Under the pieces are notes generated by a model, which made no database searches, was not told the origin of the DNA, and saw only the letters and a list, made by a program, of their open reading frames with translations. The position numbers and the translations under genes are program-made. From Anniella stebbinsi (lineage: Eukaryota > Chordata > Lepidosauria > Squamata > Anniellidae): a DNA stretch of 64,000 nucleotides. This document shows positions 8,905 to 19,975 of this stretch, piece by piece; position 1 is the first letter of the stretch, and every line of letters starts with the position of its first letter. Location: the NCBI GenBank assembly GCA_029215795.1, contig JARDYH010000001.1:183961654-184025653 (forward strand), in the 5' to 3' direction.

Positions 8905-11561
8905 AATTAAATATATTTCAGGAATTTTATAGAGAATTATACACATCAGATTTGGGTCCACAAGTCAAGGTACTGGAATATGTAGAAAGGAATTGGAAAA
9001 TAAGATTGCAGAAGCAAGATAGGGATTGTATGGAAGGATTAATTACTGAAAAAGAAATTGAGGGAATTATTGATAAACTAAAAGGAGGGAAATCTCCAGG
9101 GATGGATGGTTTGGGGCCGGAATACTATAAGATTTTTAAAGAAATGTTAATACCAAGACTAAAAAAATTATTTAACAATATAATAGAAGGAGGAAAGACT
9201 CCGCCATCGTGGGATCATTCCCTGATTATATTAATCCAGAAACCAGGTAAAGATTTGACGGATCCAGCATCTTATAGACCAATATCGTTAATAAATCAGG
9301 ACTCAAATTTTTTTACAGCAATAATGGCAAAAAGAATGGGTACATTTATATCTAAATATATTAAAAAAGACCAACGTGGATTTATCTCTGGTAGGCAAAT
9401 GCCTAATTTAATTGGAAGAGTTTTAAATATAATTAATATCATTTAAAAAAGAAATTTAAAAGCCGGTTTATTAGCATTGGATATATTCAAAGCCTTTGAT
9501 TGCGTGGAATGGCCAGCGCTTAAAATAATTTTAAAAACATTTGGGTTTGGAGATAAATTCATGGGAGTGATTGATCAGTTGTATAAAAATAATAAAGCTG
9601 AAATAATGGTTAATGATGGGTTAACGCAACAGATTACACTAGCTCGAGGAACTAGGCAAGGATGTCCACTTTCACCGATCTTATTTGCAATAGTGATAGA
9701 AATTTTGGCAAATGTGATAAGGGAGGATGAAAGATTAAAGGGGATAGGAAAAAAGGAGAAGATTAAAATGAATATGTTTGCGGACGACACATTACTGACA
9801 TTAGAAGATCCCCTGGAGAGTGGGGAGGTGATTAAGAAGCATTTGAGAGAATTTGGGGAAATCACGGGCTTACAAGTTAATTGGGGGAAGTCAGAAATGA
9901 TGTTATTTAATTATAACAAGGAAGAGTTGGAGGAGTGTAAAAATAAGTTAGGTCTTAGGCTTAAAAATACGGTACGCTATTTAGGAATTAATATTGCTAA
10001 AGATTTAGATAGGTTAGAGGAACTTCATTTTGTCACTTTGAAAAAACAGGTAGGGGAAAAATTAGAGATATATAGAAAATTAAAACATTCTTGGTTTGGT
10101 AGAATAGCTGTTACTAAAATGAAGATACTACCTAAGATTAATTTTTTGTTTAGAATGTTACCGATTAAAATATCAGAAGCTGAGTTAAAAAGTTGGCAAA
10201 ATATGATTAACGCTTTTTGCAATGGAGATAAGAGAGCTAGGATTAATAAAGGGTTATGGTATAAGGCTCAAAAGAAAGGTTTGGGACTTCCAAATATTAA
10301 ATATTACTATATTGCTAATCAGTTAAGATATGTTATAAATAGTATTTTAGGGGAGGAAGATCTTGAATGGTTGGAATCGCAAACAGGAGAAATAGATTTT
10401 AAATTGCGAAATATTTTTTTTATTAAATTGCAAAAGAAAGATAGGAGGGGACTGGACAACCCGTGGTTGGAAACTATTTTAGAGATCTGGGAGAAATTTA
10501 AAGGAAAGTGGATACCAGGAGATTCCCCACTTGCCCCAGTAGTAGCAGTGGGAAACTTCCCAAGGGTCTTAAAAGCAGAGATAGAAGAGAGACTGAAAGA
10601 TCAGGAAACAATTAAGTTAAGGAACTGGATGGAAAGAATGAAGGATAATGAGCAAATTAAAGAGATATTAAAAGGACAAAAGATAGCCTGGTTTAAATGT
10701 TTACAATTGGGAAAATGGACTCAGGAATGGAAAATGAAAAATAAGAACTGTAGAAACAACACGAGATTTGAAGATTTAATTGAACTAAAAGGAAGAAAAG
10801 AAGAAATTAGTAATAAGAAAGGATTGACTAGTGAGATATATAAAATATTGATAGATGATGATCTTCAGGACTCTATTAAAGCTATAAAAATGATCTGGGA
10901 AGAAGATGTAAAGGAAAAAATTAATGACTATAACTGGGAGAGGTTGTGGAATGCAAGAATGTTAAAGCTGTTGTCGATTAGAATTAAGGAGAATTTTTAT
11001 AAGACAGTGTGGAGATGGCATCTAACACCTGTAAGATTTCACCAGATAGATAAAAAAGTGTCTAAGAATTGTTGGAGAGGATGTCAGGAGGTTGGAACTT
11101 ATTTTCATATGTGGTGGAGCTGTGAACATGTACAAAATTTTTGGAAAAGGTTGTTTAAAGAAATAAGTGAAATAATTGGAAGTAAATTTAAAGAAATAAG
11201 TGAAATAATTGGAAGTAAATTGGAATTAAGCCCAAAGATAGCTCTACTAGCAGTATGGGATAGAGAGAATGAGAATAGAACTAAGAGGGAATTGATAAAC
11301 AACCTCCTGGCACCCGTTAGAATAATGATTGCTAAAAATTGGAAAGGACAAGGAAGCTATACAATAGAAGAATGGTATAAAGAAATATGGGATATGGCAT
11401 TGAATGATAAATTGACGTGTAGAATGAAAATAAGGAGGGGAATGTCCAGTAAGAATGATTTTGGAGAAATATGGAGTCCCTTTTTAGAATATGTATTAAG
11501 ATCTGGGAAGGGACAACAACCTTCAAAAGAGCTGTTAAAATTTTGGAAAGATGAAGAATGA
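8905..11561 (+). pseudogene. L1 ORF2 C-terminal part: reverse transcriptase
   Basis: The frame is open apart from a single in-frame TAA at 9444-9446, and after it runs 694 codons to the natural stop. Reverse-transcriptase blocks appear in order: GGKSPGMDGL, YRPISLINQD, LDIFKAFDCVEW, RQGCPLSPILF and the catalytic FADDTLL. The C-terminal region includes CWRGCQEVGTYFHMWWSC, a Cys-rich stretch like that of other L1 ORF2 proteins. An 11-codon in-frame duplication sits at 11154-11219. Only one stop in this half suggests fairly recent insertion. It cannot be functional with the MITE upstream. Confidence 0.92.
11154..11219 (+). repeat. In-frame 33 bp tandem duplication in L1 ORF2
   Basis: The 33 bp unit (FKEISEIIGSK) occurs twice without interruption, at 11154-11186 and 11187-11219. 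The second L1 in the window has it once, so the duplication is private to this copy or its subfamily. Confidence 0.92.
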
Positions 11562-11697
11562 TTAAGAGAAGGTCTCATGAGGGTGGGGTGCACGGGGGGG
11601 GTTGTTGAGGGTTAGGTATTGTATTTTATGTTGTTTATGTTTTATTATGTCGAAATAAATAAAAATTATATTTAAAAAAAAAAAAACCTTCCAGTTG

Positions 11698-12130
11698 TGA
11701 ATACCTGTTTCTTGAGGAAAATACTTGACAGGGTTGTGGCAGAACAACTGCAACCATCTTTGAAGGATACCGATTACCCACCTGGTTTGTGGCCTAGTTA
11801 CAGGACTGAATCAGCCTTGGTTGCCCTGATGGATGTCCTTTATCAAGACAGGGATGGGGGAGTGTGAGCAGAATGGGTCAATTTCTCATCAGCTTTTGAT
11901 GCCATTGACCATGGTATCCTCCTGGACTGGCTCCATGCATTGGAGGCACTGTGTTGAAGCGGTTCCAGTCCTACCTCTAGAGTGAATTTCAGAAAGTAAC
12001 ATTGGATGACTATTCCTTGGCCCCTTGACAATTGAGCTACATGGTTCTGCATGGCACTTTGCTTCAAATATCCCAATGATGACTTCTGGGACGTTCAAGG
12101 CAGCTGGGAGTCCAGCTGAGCTGTAAAGTG
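11698..12130 (+). mobile_element. Decayed L2-like LINE fragment, right of the L1 insertion
   Basis: Broken frames spell an L2-type reverse transcriptase: a region like ESALVALMDVL, then SAFDAIDHGILLDWL. Both match the better copy at 41545-42600 (AMVTLYDDL and SAAFNTIDHGILLGRL). Several stops interrupt it. It is the host sequence into which L1 number 1 inserted. The right boundary is approximate. Confidence 0.7.
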
Positions 12131-12310
12131 ACAGGGAGCGGCAATATGTGTTGTGCAGGGCAGAGGGAGATATGGCGATGGCAGGGTGAAGTGCCATTAC
12201 AGGGGAAGGAGAGATAGATATTTAACATCCATCTTACCTTATGGTCACCCTGCTACACCAGGGATCTTGGAAACAAACCAGGCCACTTACAGAACCTCTC
12301 CTTGCTCCAC

Positions 12311-12344
<34 letters not shown>

Positions 12345-13271
12345 GGTTTGTTGTTATTCTGAATGAAACATGAACATATAAAACATTGCACATCACAGCT
12401 CATAAGAAAACTGTATTTTAGTATCAATAATCAATAAGGCACATCACTGTGCAGCATTTTCAAATTGTGTATGTGCACACATAAATCATTTCAACCTCCT
12501 TGAAGTTAACAGTTTACTGATACAATTCATATAATAACATAAAGTCCCTGTTGGAGGAAGACTGTATATAAAAAAGTTAGGGTAGGGAAGGCAAATCTAT
12601 GAACTTAGGTTGGGGAAAGTTTTATCCCTGAGGTGTCAGTAAAAGAAATGCTGCCATTCAAGCAAGTTTAAAAAGAGTATCTTAAATAACACAATATAAC
12701 ATTGAACATCCAAGCACTGAGATGACTTCATAGTGTGGGAATATCCAGTTCTGAATCAGTCTTTCCCACTCACCCCCTTTTCTTTTCTTTTTTTTTTGGA
12801 ACTAGGATAATTCCATGACTTTCACTCATCATGTCTTTTTAGCTTCAGTTCCTTCATCAAAATTGTATTTTTATCATCTCTAGCAGGTTCCTTAACATTG
12901 AAACACTAGGCAAGTAAAAACACATTATTCTCAGACATGTGGTGAGAAAAATCCATGCCACAGATTTCAAATTTTGCAAAATATAGTGAGTCTTTAATCG
13001 TGTATATCCCCTTCTACTACACAACAGCAGCAACTATAAAAGAGATCTTTGTGAAGAAAATGCTAGGTGGTAATTAAGCTGGGGAGAATAGTGATTATCA
13101 GGGTAGAGGGGATGGCTGGAATGCTTAATGTTTGATGTCAGTCTGCCTTTTCATAAGACAGAATGGCATTATAGAGTAAGGGCCCTTTTCTCTTTCTCCC
13201 TACCCAACACCCTTCTCAACAGGCTTAGAAGACACCAGGCTGCAGTACCAATGGGCAGTATTTGCTAGCCA
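12131..13271 (-). other. EVA1A 3' UTR and downstream DNA
   Basis: This lies 3' of the EVA1A stop codon on the minus strand. A possible ATTAAA polyadenylation signal reads on the minus strand at about 12993-12998, roughly 275 bp past the stop; this is weak evidence. A TC-rich simple repeat lies at 12306-12345. No other gene is visible, and the transcript end cannot be fixed. Confidence 0.4.
12306..12345. repeat. (TC)n simple repeat
   Basis: The stretch is almost pure TC dinucleotides, with one TTTC interruption. Confidence 0.9.
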
Positions 13272-13636
13272 TCAGTAGTAACGATTTAGGCTCCTGGTCC
13301 CCGGACTATCTGGCTGCCCATTCAGCCATATCTCGTGGATGATGCGCTCCCTTTCTTCCAATCTCTGAGCTCTCTCTAGTTCCTCAGCTGAGGTAAAGAC
13401 ATTCATGTTCAAAGTCCTTTCAAACCTGCGATGCCGTCGTGCAGACAGGTCGGATATGGTGTCTGAGTCATTGTTGCTACCACTGCTGCCGCTGTCAGTT
13501 TCCTGCAATGGCTTTTTGGTTGCCGATTGTTTGCAATCAGTTTGACAGGAGATCTGGAGCACTAAAGCCAACAAGGTCAAGAAGAGTCCAACACAAATGC
13601 CAGACACAAAATACAGAGCAGCACGCTCAGGGTTTT
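13272..13636 (-). CDS. EVA1A: EVA1A last coding exon (transmembrane helix and cytoplasmic tail)
   Basis: EVA1A (TMEM166, FAM176A) is a small single-pass membrane protein of ER and lysosome membranes, linked to autophagy and programmed cell death. The exon encodes residues 25-145 of a 145 aa product; the human protein is about 152 aa. It opens with ENPERAALYFVSG and a hydrophobic helix at roughly residues 30-54. An acidic/Ser-rich stretch (DSGSSGSNNDSDTISDLS) follows, then the highly conserved tail with RRHRRFERTLN, the charged helix AEELERAQRLEERERII and the terminus GTRSLNRYY before TGA (13272-13274). The acceptor is a pyrimidine tract ending in cag (minus strand) just above 13636. It splices in phase 1 to 31274-31346. 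MRPL19 lies on the far side, as in human. Confidence 0.95.
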
Positions 13637-14028
13637 CTGAAAGATGGAAGAGAAATGGTTTTTAGATGGTGTGTGCTCCAGCTATGCAAACTAAAAGAGT
13701 CCATAAAAGATTTCTAATTATGGTTTGTTTGTTTGTTTGTCCAGTCATGGTGAGAGAGGGAAATATGAGCTCCAGGACAGAAGGAGAGGGAATATTAAGA
13801 GAATGTACATGAGGAGATCTAGAAGACAGACACAGCTGTAGTGGGAGGTGTTTGTTTGGAGACTCTACACAACCCCTTGAACCTTGGGAAGTAGGAGAAT
13901 CTAACCAAAGTGCAATGGAATAGAAGAAAAACAAATGAGTAAATATGGTGTTGTTTATGATACACTAATTGGCTGGTAACACACTGAGGATCACAGGTGA
14001 GAAATCAGACCGGGGGGGGGGGGGGGGT
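13637..14028 (-). other. EVA1A intron, unique part with a G run
   Basis: Intron sequence next to the acceptor contains a (GTTT)n stretch near 13724-13740. A run of 16 G at 14012-14027 directly precedes the CR1 copy. No gene is visible. Confidence 0.5.
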
Positions 14029-14668
14029 CTTCTATTAGGTGGATCCACAGTTGGCTACAGAATCAGACTCAAAGAGTGCTTATCAATGGGACCTTTTCAC
14101 ACTGGGAGGAGGTAACGAACAGGGTACCGCAGGGCTCAGTCCTGGGCCCAGTGTTCTTCAACATTTTTATTAATTATTTGGTTGAGGAGGTGCAGGGAAT
14201 GCTTATCAAATTTGCAGGTGACACAAAATTGGGTGGGTTCGCTAATACCCTGGAAGACAGAAACAAACTCCAAAGTGATCTTGATAGACAGGAGCGCTGG
14301 GCTGAAAACAACAAAATAAAATTTAATAGGGATAAATGCCAAGTTCTACACCTAGGAAAAAGAAACCAAATGCACAGTTGCAAGAGGGGGATACTTGGCT
14401 AATCGATACGACAAGCGAGAAGGATCTTGGAATTGTTGAAGATCACAAGCTGAATATGAGCCAACAGTGTGATGTGGCTACAAAAAAAGCAATGCTATTT
14501 TGGGCTGCATTAATAGAAGTATAGCTTCCAAATTGCACAAGGTACTGGTTCCTCTCTGTTCGGCACTGGTCAGGCTCCATCTTGTTACGTCCAGTTCTGG
14601 GCACCACACTTCAAGAAGGATGCAGACAAGCTGGAGCGTGTTCAGAGGAGGGCAACGAGGATGATTAG

Positions 14669-15734
14669 TAGGGATGTGCACTGGATCGGACCCGATCCAC
14701 GATCCGAGTCCGGTCCAGTGGGAAATCGGATAAATTATCCGATTTCCGATCGCGCAGCTGGATCGGCCGATCCAATCCGAACCGGTCCGAAAAGGCTCCG
14801 AACTGGTTTGGCGGATCGGCGGATCGGCGGGCGCCCACTGGCGCCCACCGCCGCTTGCATTGGCGGGCACCAGCGGGCGCCCGCCGATGAAAGTGGACAG
14901 CAGGGGGGGGAGGAGGGGGGCGCTTACCTTCTCGGCCCGTCCGCTCCCGTCCGGCACTAGCAGCTACTACCAGCAGGCTCCGCGGCCTGCTCTAGGGTGG
15001 CGCGCCAGGTGATGTCATCACCCGGCGCACTACTCTAGAGCAGGCCGCGGAGCCTGCTGGTGGTAGCCGCCGGCCCCGGACGGGAGCAGCCGGGCCGGCA
15101 AGGTAAGCAGGGGGTGCGTGGAGGGGAGGAGGGGGCGCGCGGAGGGGGGAGGGGGGCCCTTACCTTCCCGGCCCGGCCGCTCCCGTCCGGCGCCGGCGAC
15201 TACTACTACCAGCAGGCTCCGCGGCCTGCTCTAGGGTGGCGCGCCGGGTGATGTCATCACCCGGCGCGCTACTCGAGAGTAGGCCGCGGAGCCCGCTGGT
15301 AGTAGCCGCCGGCGCCGGACGGGCCGAAAAGGTAAGCAGTGGCGGGGAAGGGGGCTTACCCCCCCCCGGAGCCGTCCGCTTCTATCCGCTGGCGCCTGCG
15401 GGCGCCAGCGGATGGAAGCGGACGGCCCCAGGGGGGGTAGGGAGCGCGGGGGAGGGGGCTTACCTGCCGGGGCCGTCCACAGCGGACGGCCCCGGGGGGG
15501 GGAGTTAGGCCCCCCCTCACCCACCCGCCGCCATTTTTTCCTCATAGACTTGCATTGCAATGCAAGTCTATGGGGAAAAAAATGGCGGCCGATCCAAAAA
15601 TTTACGATTTTTGGGTCGGGATCGGACTCGATCCGGTCCGGGGGGCCTCCGATTTTGTCCGAACCGGTCCGGGACAAAATTGGAGGTCCCGATCCGGGTC
15701 CCGATCCGATCCGGGGGGTCCGTGCACACCCCTA
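14669..15734 (+). mobile_element. hAT-type MITE, copy 2 (1066 bp)
   Basis: The ends and interior are nearly identical to copy 1 at 4443-6002. An exact 8 bp duplication, atgattag (14661-14668 and 15735-15742), flanks it inside CR1 sequence. Removing the element and one duplicate restores the CR1 sequence. It carries two of the ~240 bp palindromic units (centres about 15011 and 15250) instead of four, which explains most of the 494 bp length difference. The hairpin at about 15528-15588 is conserved. It has no transposase. Confidence 0.92.
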
Positions 15735-15919
15735 ATGATTAGGGGTCTGGAAACAAAGCCCTATGAGGAGAGATTGAAAGAACTAGGCATGTTTAGCCTT
15801 TTTTTTTATTATTGTATAATTTTTATTAATTTTTCAACAAAACAAAACAAACATACATAATATATAAACAAACTAACTCCCTCGACTACCCCCGTGCACC
15901 CCCCGAGACCTACTCACAT

Positions 15920-18900
15920 TCATCCATCATCCTTCCAGAATTTTAATGATTCTTTTGAAGGCGATTGTCCCTTTCCCGATCTTAAAACATATTCCAAAAA
16001 GGGAGTCCATATATCTCCAAAATCACTCTTACTGGACATTCCCCTCATTATTTTCATTTTACATGTCAACATATCATTCAATGCAATATCCCAAATTTCT
16101 TTATACCAATCTTCTATTTTATAACTTTGTTGCCCTTTCCAATTTTTAGCAATCATTATTCTAACTGGTGCCAGGAGGTTGTTTACCAATTCTCTGTTAA
16201 TTATATGCTTATTCCTACTATCCCAGATTGCTAGTAGAGCTAACTTCGGGTTTAATTCCAATTTACTTCCAATTATATCACTTATTTCTTTAAAAACCCT
16301 TTCCCAAAATTTTTGTACTTGTTCACAGCTCCACCACATATGGAAATAGGTTCCAACCTCCTGACATCCCCTCCAACAGTTCTTGGACACTTTTTTATCA
16401 ATCTGGTGAAATCTTACAGGTGTTAGATACCATCTCCAAACTATCTTATAATAGTTCTCCTTAATTCTAATCGACAATAATTTCAACATTCTTCCATTCC
16501 ATATCTTCCCCCAATTATCTTCATTGATTTTTCCCCTTAGATCTTCTTCCCATACCTCTTTTATAACCTTAAGTGAGTCCTGAAATTCCTCCTCTATTAA
16601 TATTTTATATATCTCGCTAGTGAGTCCTTTCTTAGTTCTAGCTTCATCTTTTTTTTCTATTTGTTCAATTAAATCTTCAAATCTGGTATTGTTTCTACAT
16701 TTCTTATTTTTCATCCTCCATTCCTCTGTCCATTTTACCAGTTGCAGACACTTGAACCACGCTATCTTTTGTCCTTCAAACAAATCTTTAATGTGCTCAC
16801 TACCCTTCATCTTTCCCATCCAATTCCTTAGCTTAAGAATATCTTGTTCTTTCAGTCTCCCTTCTATCTCTGATTTTAATGCTCTTGGGAAGTTTCCCAC
16901 TACTACCACTGGGGCAAGCGGAGAATCCCCTGGTATCAACTTCCCCCTATACTTCTCCCATATCGATATTATATTTTCCAATAATGGGTTGTCCAGTACC
17001 TTCCATTCTTTCTTCTGCATTTTAGTAAAAAAGATATTCCGCAATTTACATTCTACCTCTACTGTTTGCGATTCCAACCATTCCAAATCTTGCTCCCCTA
17101 AAATAGCATAAATAACATATCTTAACTGATTAGCAATATAATAATTCTTAATATTGGGAAGTCCTAAACCTCCTTTCTTTTGAGTCTTGTACCATAACCC
17201 CTTATTTATCCTAGCTCTTCTATCCCCGTTACAATATGCATTAATCATATTTTGCCAATTTTTAAGCTCAGCTACTGAAATTCCAATAGGTAGCATTCTA
17301 AACAAAAAATTAACCTTAGGTAATATCTTCATTTTAATAACCGCTATTCTACCAAACCATGAATGTTTTAATTTTCTATAAATCTGTAATTTCTCCCCTA
17401 CCTCTTTTCTTAAGCTTACAAAATTAAGTTCCTCTATTCTTTCTAATTCTTTATCTATATTAACTCCTAAATATCTTATTATATTTTTATGTCTTAATCC
17501 TAACTTGGCTTTACATTTCTCCATCTCTTCCTTGTTATAGTTATACAACATCATTTCTGACTTCCCCCAGTTAACTTGTAATCCTGTAATTTCCCCAAAT
17601 TCTCTCAAATGTTTCTGAATCGTCTCCCCACTTTCTAGGGGATCTTCTATTGTCAGTAACGTATCATCCGCAAACATATTTACTTTAATCTTATATTTTC
17701 TTCCTATCCCCTTTAATCTTTCATCATCCCTAATTACATTTGCTAAAATTTCTATAACTATTGCAAATAAAATCGGTGAAAGTGGACATCCTTGCCTAGT
17801 TCCTCGGGCTAGTATTATTTGTTGCGTTAACCCATCATTAACCATTATTTCCGCTTTATTATTTTTATACATCTGATTGATCACTCCCATAAATTTATGT
17901 CCAAAGCCAAATGTTTTTAATATTATTTTTAACGCTGGCCATTCCACGCAATCAAAGGCTTTAAAAATATCTAAAGCTAATAATCCTGCTTTTAAATTTC
18001 TTTTTTTTATATAATATTTATTATATCCATAACTCTCCCAATTAAATTCGGCATTTTCCTACCTAAAATAAATCCGCATTGATCATTTTTAATATATTTA
18101 AATATAAATGTACCCAATCTTTTAGCCATAATTGCTGAAAATATTTTTGCATCCTGATTTATTAAAGATATTGGTCTATATGACGCTGGATCTGTCAAGT
18201 CCTTGCCTGGCTTCTGTATTAAAACAACCAGGGACTGATCCCATGATGGCGGGGTCATTCCTCCTTCTATTATATTGTTAAATAATTTTTTTAATCTAGG
18301 TATTAAAATATCTTTAAATATTTTATAAAATTCCGGCCCCAAACCATCAATCCCCGGAGACTTACCTCCTTTTAGTTTTCCGATAATTCCCTCAATTTCT
18401 TTGTCAGTAACCAAGGCTTCCATACACTCCCTATCTTGATCATCCAGTCTTATTTTCCAATTCCTTTCTACATATTCCCGAATCTTTTCTTGTGAAAGCG
18501 CCTCTGAAGTATATAAATCTTTATAAAATTCTTGAAAAATACTTAATTTATCTTTCATTACATTACATCTATTCCCTAACTTATCTCTTATTGTCCCTTA
18601 GCCTTCTCTGACTGCGTGGATCTAGCCAGCAACCTGGAATTTCTATTACTATATTCAAAAAAGTCTCTCTTTAAATATAATAAATTCTTTTGAACCTGTT
18701 CTATTTCTTCTTTCTCCAATTCCTTTTTTTTAGCCTGAATTAGGGCATATAACCGCTTATCTTTTGACTGTCTCAGTCTCTCCTCTAAACTCCTTATCTC
18801 TTCTTCAGCCTTTTTATTAAGTACTTCCTGTTGCTTTTTAAGTGTGGACATTTCCCTGATACAAATCCCTCTTATTATTGCTTTCATCGTATCCCATAAT

Positions 18901-19754
18901 AATCCTTGCAAGTTAACTCCTTTTTCATTTATTTGCCATATTTCCTGCACTTCCTTTTTTAATTTATCCACTATGTTTTTATTTTAAAAAATTCTTCCGT
19001 CCAGTCTCCATCTCTTTGCTTGTTTATAATCCTTCTTTATCTTAATATCCATCATCATTAGTGCATGATCTGTAATCTTAATTACTCCAATACCACAATC
19101 TGTTAATTTAGGTACCATATTCTTTGATATAAAAATATAATCAATCCTTGAATAGCTCTTAAATCTAGGTGAGTAAAAAGTATATTTTCTTTCTTGCCCT
19201 TTTACAACTCTCCATACATCCATTAATTCTTTCCTCTCCATTAATTTAGCTAATTCTGTCTTACCCTCTCCTCTACTACCTCTTATTATATTATCCCTGT
19301 CTTTCCTTTTATCTAGTACCATATTAAAATCTCCTGCCATCACAATATTCTTTTTCCCTAGATCTCCCACCATATTGAATACTTCTTTAAAAAAATCAAT
19401 TTGTTTCCCATTTGGAGCATAGACATTTATCAGCACAAATTCTTCCTCTTCCAACGTACAGTAAATTATAAGGATCCTTCCATTCTTATCTTTCTTTATA
19501 CTTTGAATATTAATACCACATTTCTTTGATATTATTATTGCCACACCTCTCGCTTTAGAAGTACCAAATGACTTTTCATACACTCCAACTTCCCTCATTT
19601 GTAACTCATTAGCCCCCTCCTTTATCTGATGAGTTTCCTGCAAAAAAATTATATCTATTTTTTTTCTTTTCAACAATGTTTCAATTCTTCGTCTTTTAAC
19701 CACCGTTCCTAGCCCCTTAACATTTAGAGTTGCACATCTTAATCTATTCTCCAT
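15920..19754 (-). pseudogene. L1 ORF2 (endonuclease and reverse transcriptase), lightly broken
   Basis: The start ATG is at 19752-19754. The endonuclease has FLQETHQIKEG, MAGDFNMVLD and SRIDYIFISKN. A single TAA just below 18985 interrupts the frame without shifting it. Frameshifts then occur between 18588 and 18558, and between 18007 and 17947. The remaining 675-codon frame holds LALDIFKAFDCVEW (across the second shift), RQGCPLSPILF, FADDTLL and the Cys-rich C-terminal motif. The protein would nick target DNA and copy L1 RNA. As read here it could not be made whole, though an assembly error at a homopolymer (18002-18007) could account for one break. Confidence 0.92.
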
Positions 19755-19975
19755 TTCTTACTTTCAACCACGTCATTAAATTGGTCTCGGTCAGTGACAC
19801 CCCCCCACCCTTCCCCCCCCACACACATACCCCCATTTTTACCCCCCTCCTCACCAGTCATCTGGGCACTGGTCCCAATTATTTTAGAACTCTTCAGGGG
19901 GGGGAACACCGCCTAACCCACAGAGCAAAGTCCGATCCTCCCCTCCATTTTAACCCTTTCCCCACTAATCCCTTT

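Larger units (their letters stand above)
3533..11685 (+). mobile_element. Full-length L1 LINE number 1, with two nested MITEs
   Basis: This is a complete L1-type retrotransposon. It starts with a G-rich 5' end (gggggagtggcc), followed by a short 5' UTR, ORF1, a spacer, ORF2 (endonuclease, reverse transcriptase, C-terminal region), a short 3' UTR with AATAAA signals, and a poly(A) tail at about 11670-11685. A perfect 12 bp target-site duplication (3521-3532 and 11686-11697) brackets it. Subtracting a hAT MITE (4443-6002) and a TA-flanked MITE (7666-8902) with their target duplications leaves about 5.35 kb. A close relative lies inverted at 15801-21608. It is not active, because ORF1 and ORF2 are both interrupted. 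Confidence 0.93.

Noticed and set aside
8156..8905. 249-codon frame in the TA-flanked MITE
   Set aside because: Compositionally biased, runs through the inverted end and has no start context or domain. It is kept only as evidence of GC-rich filler.
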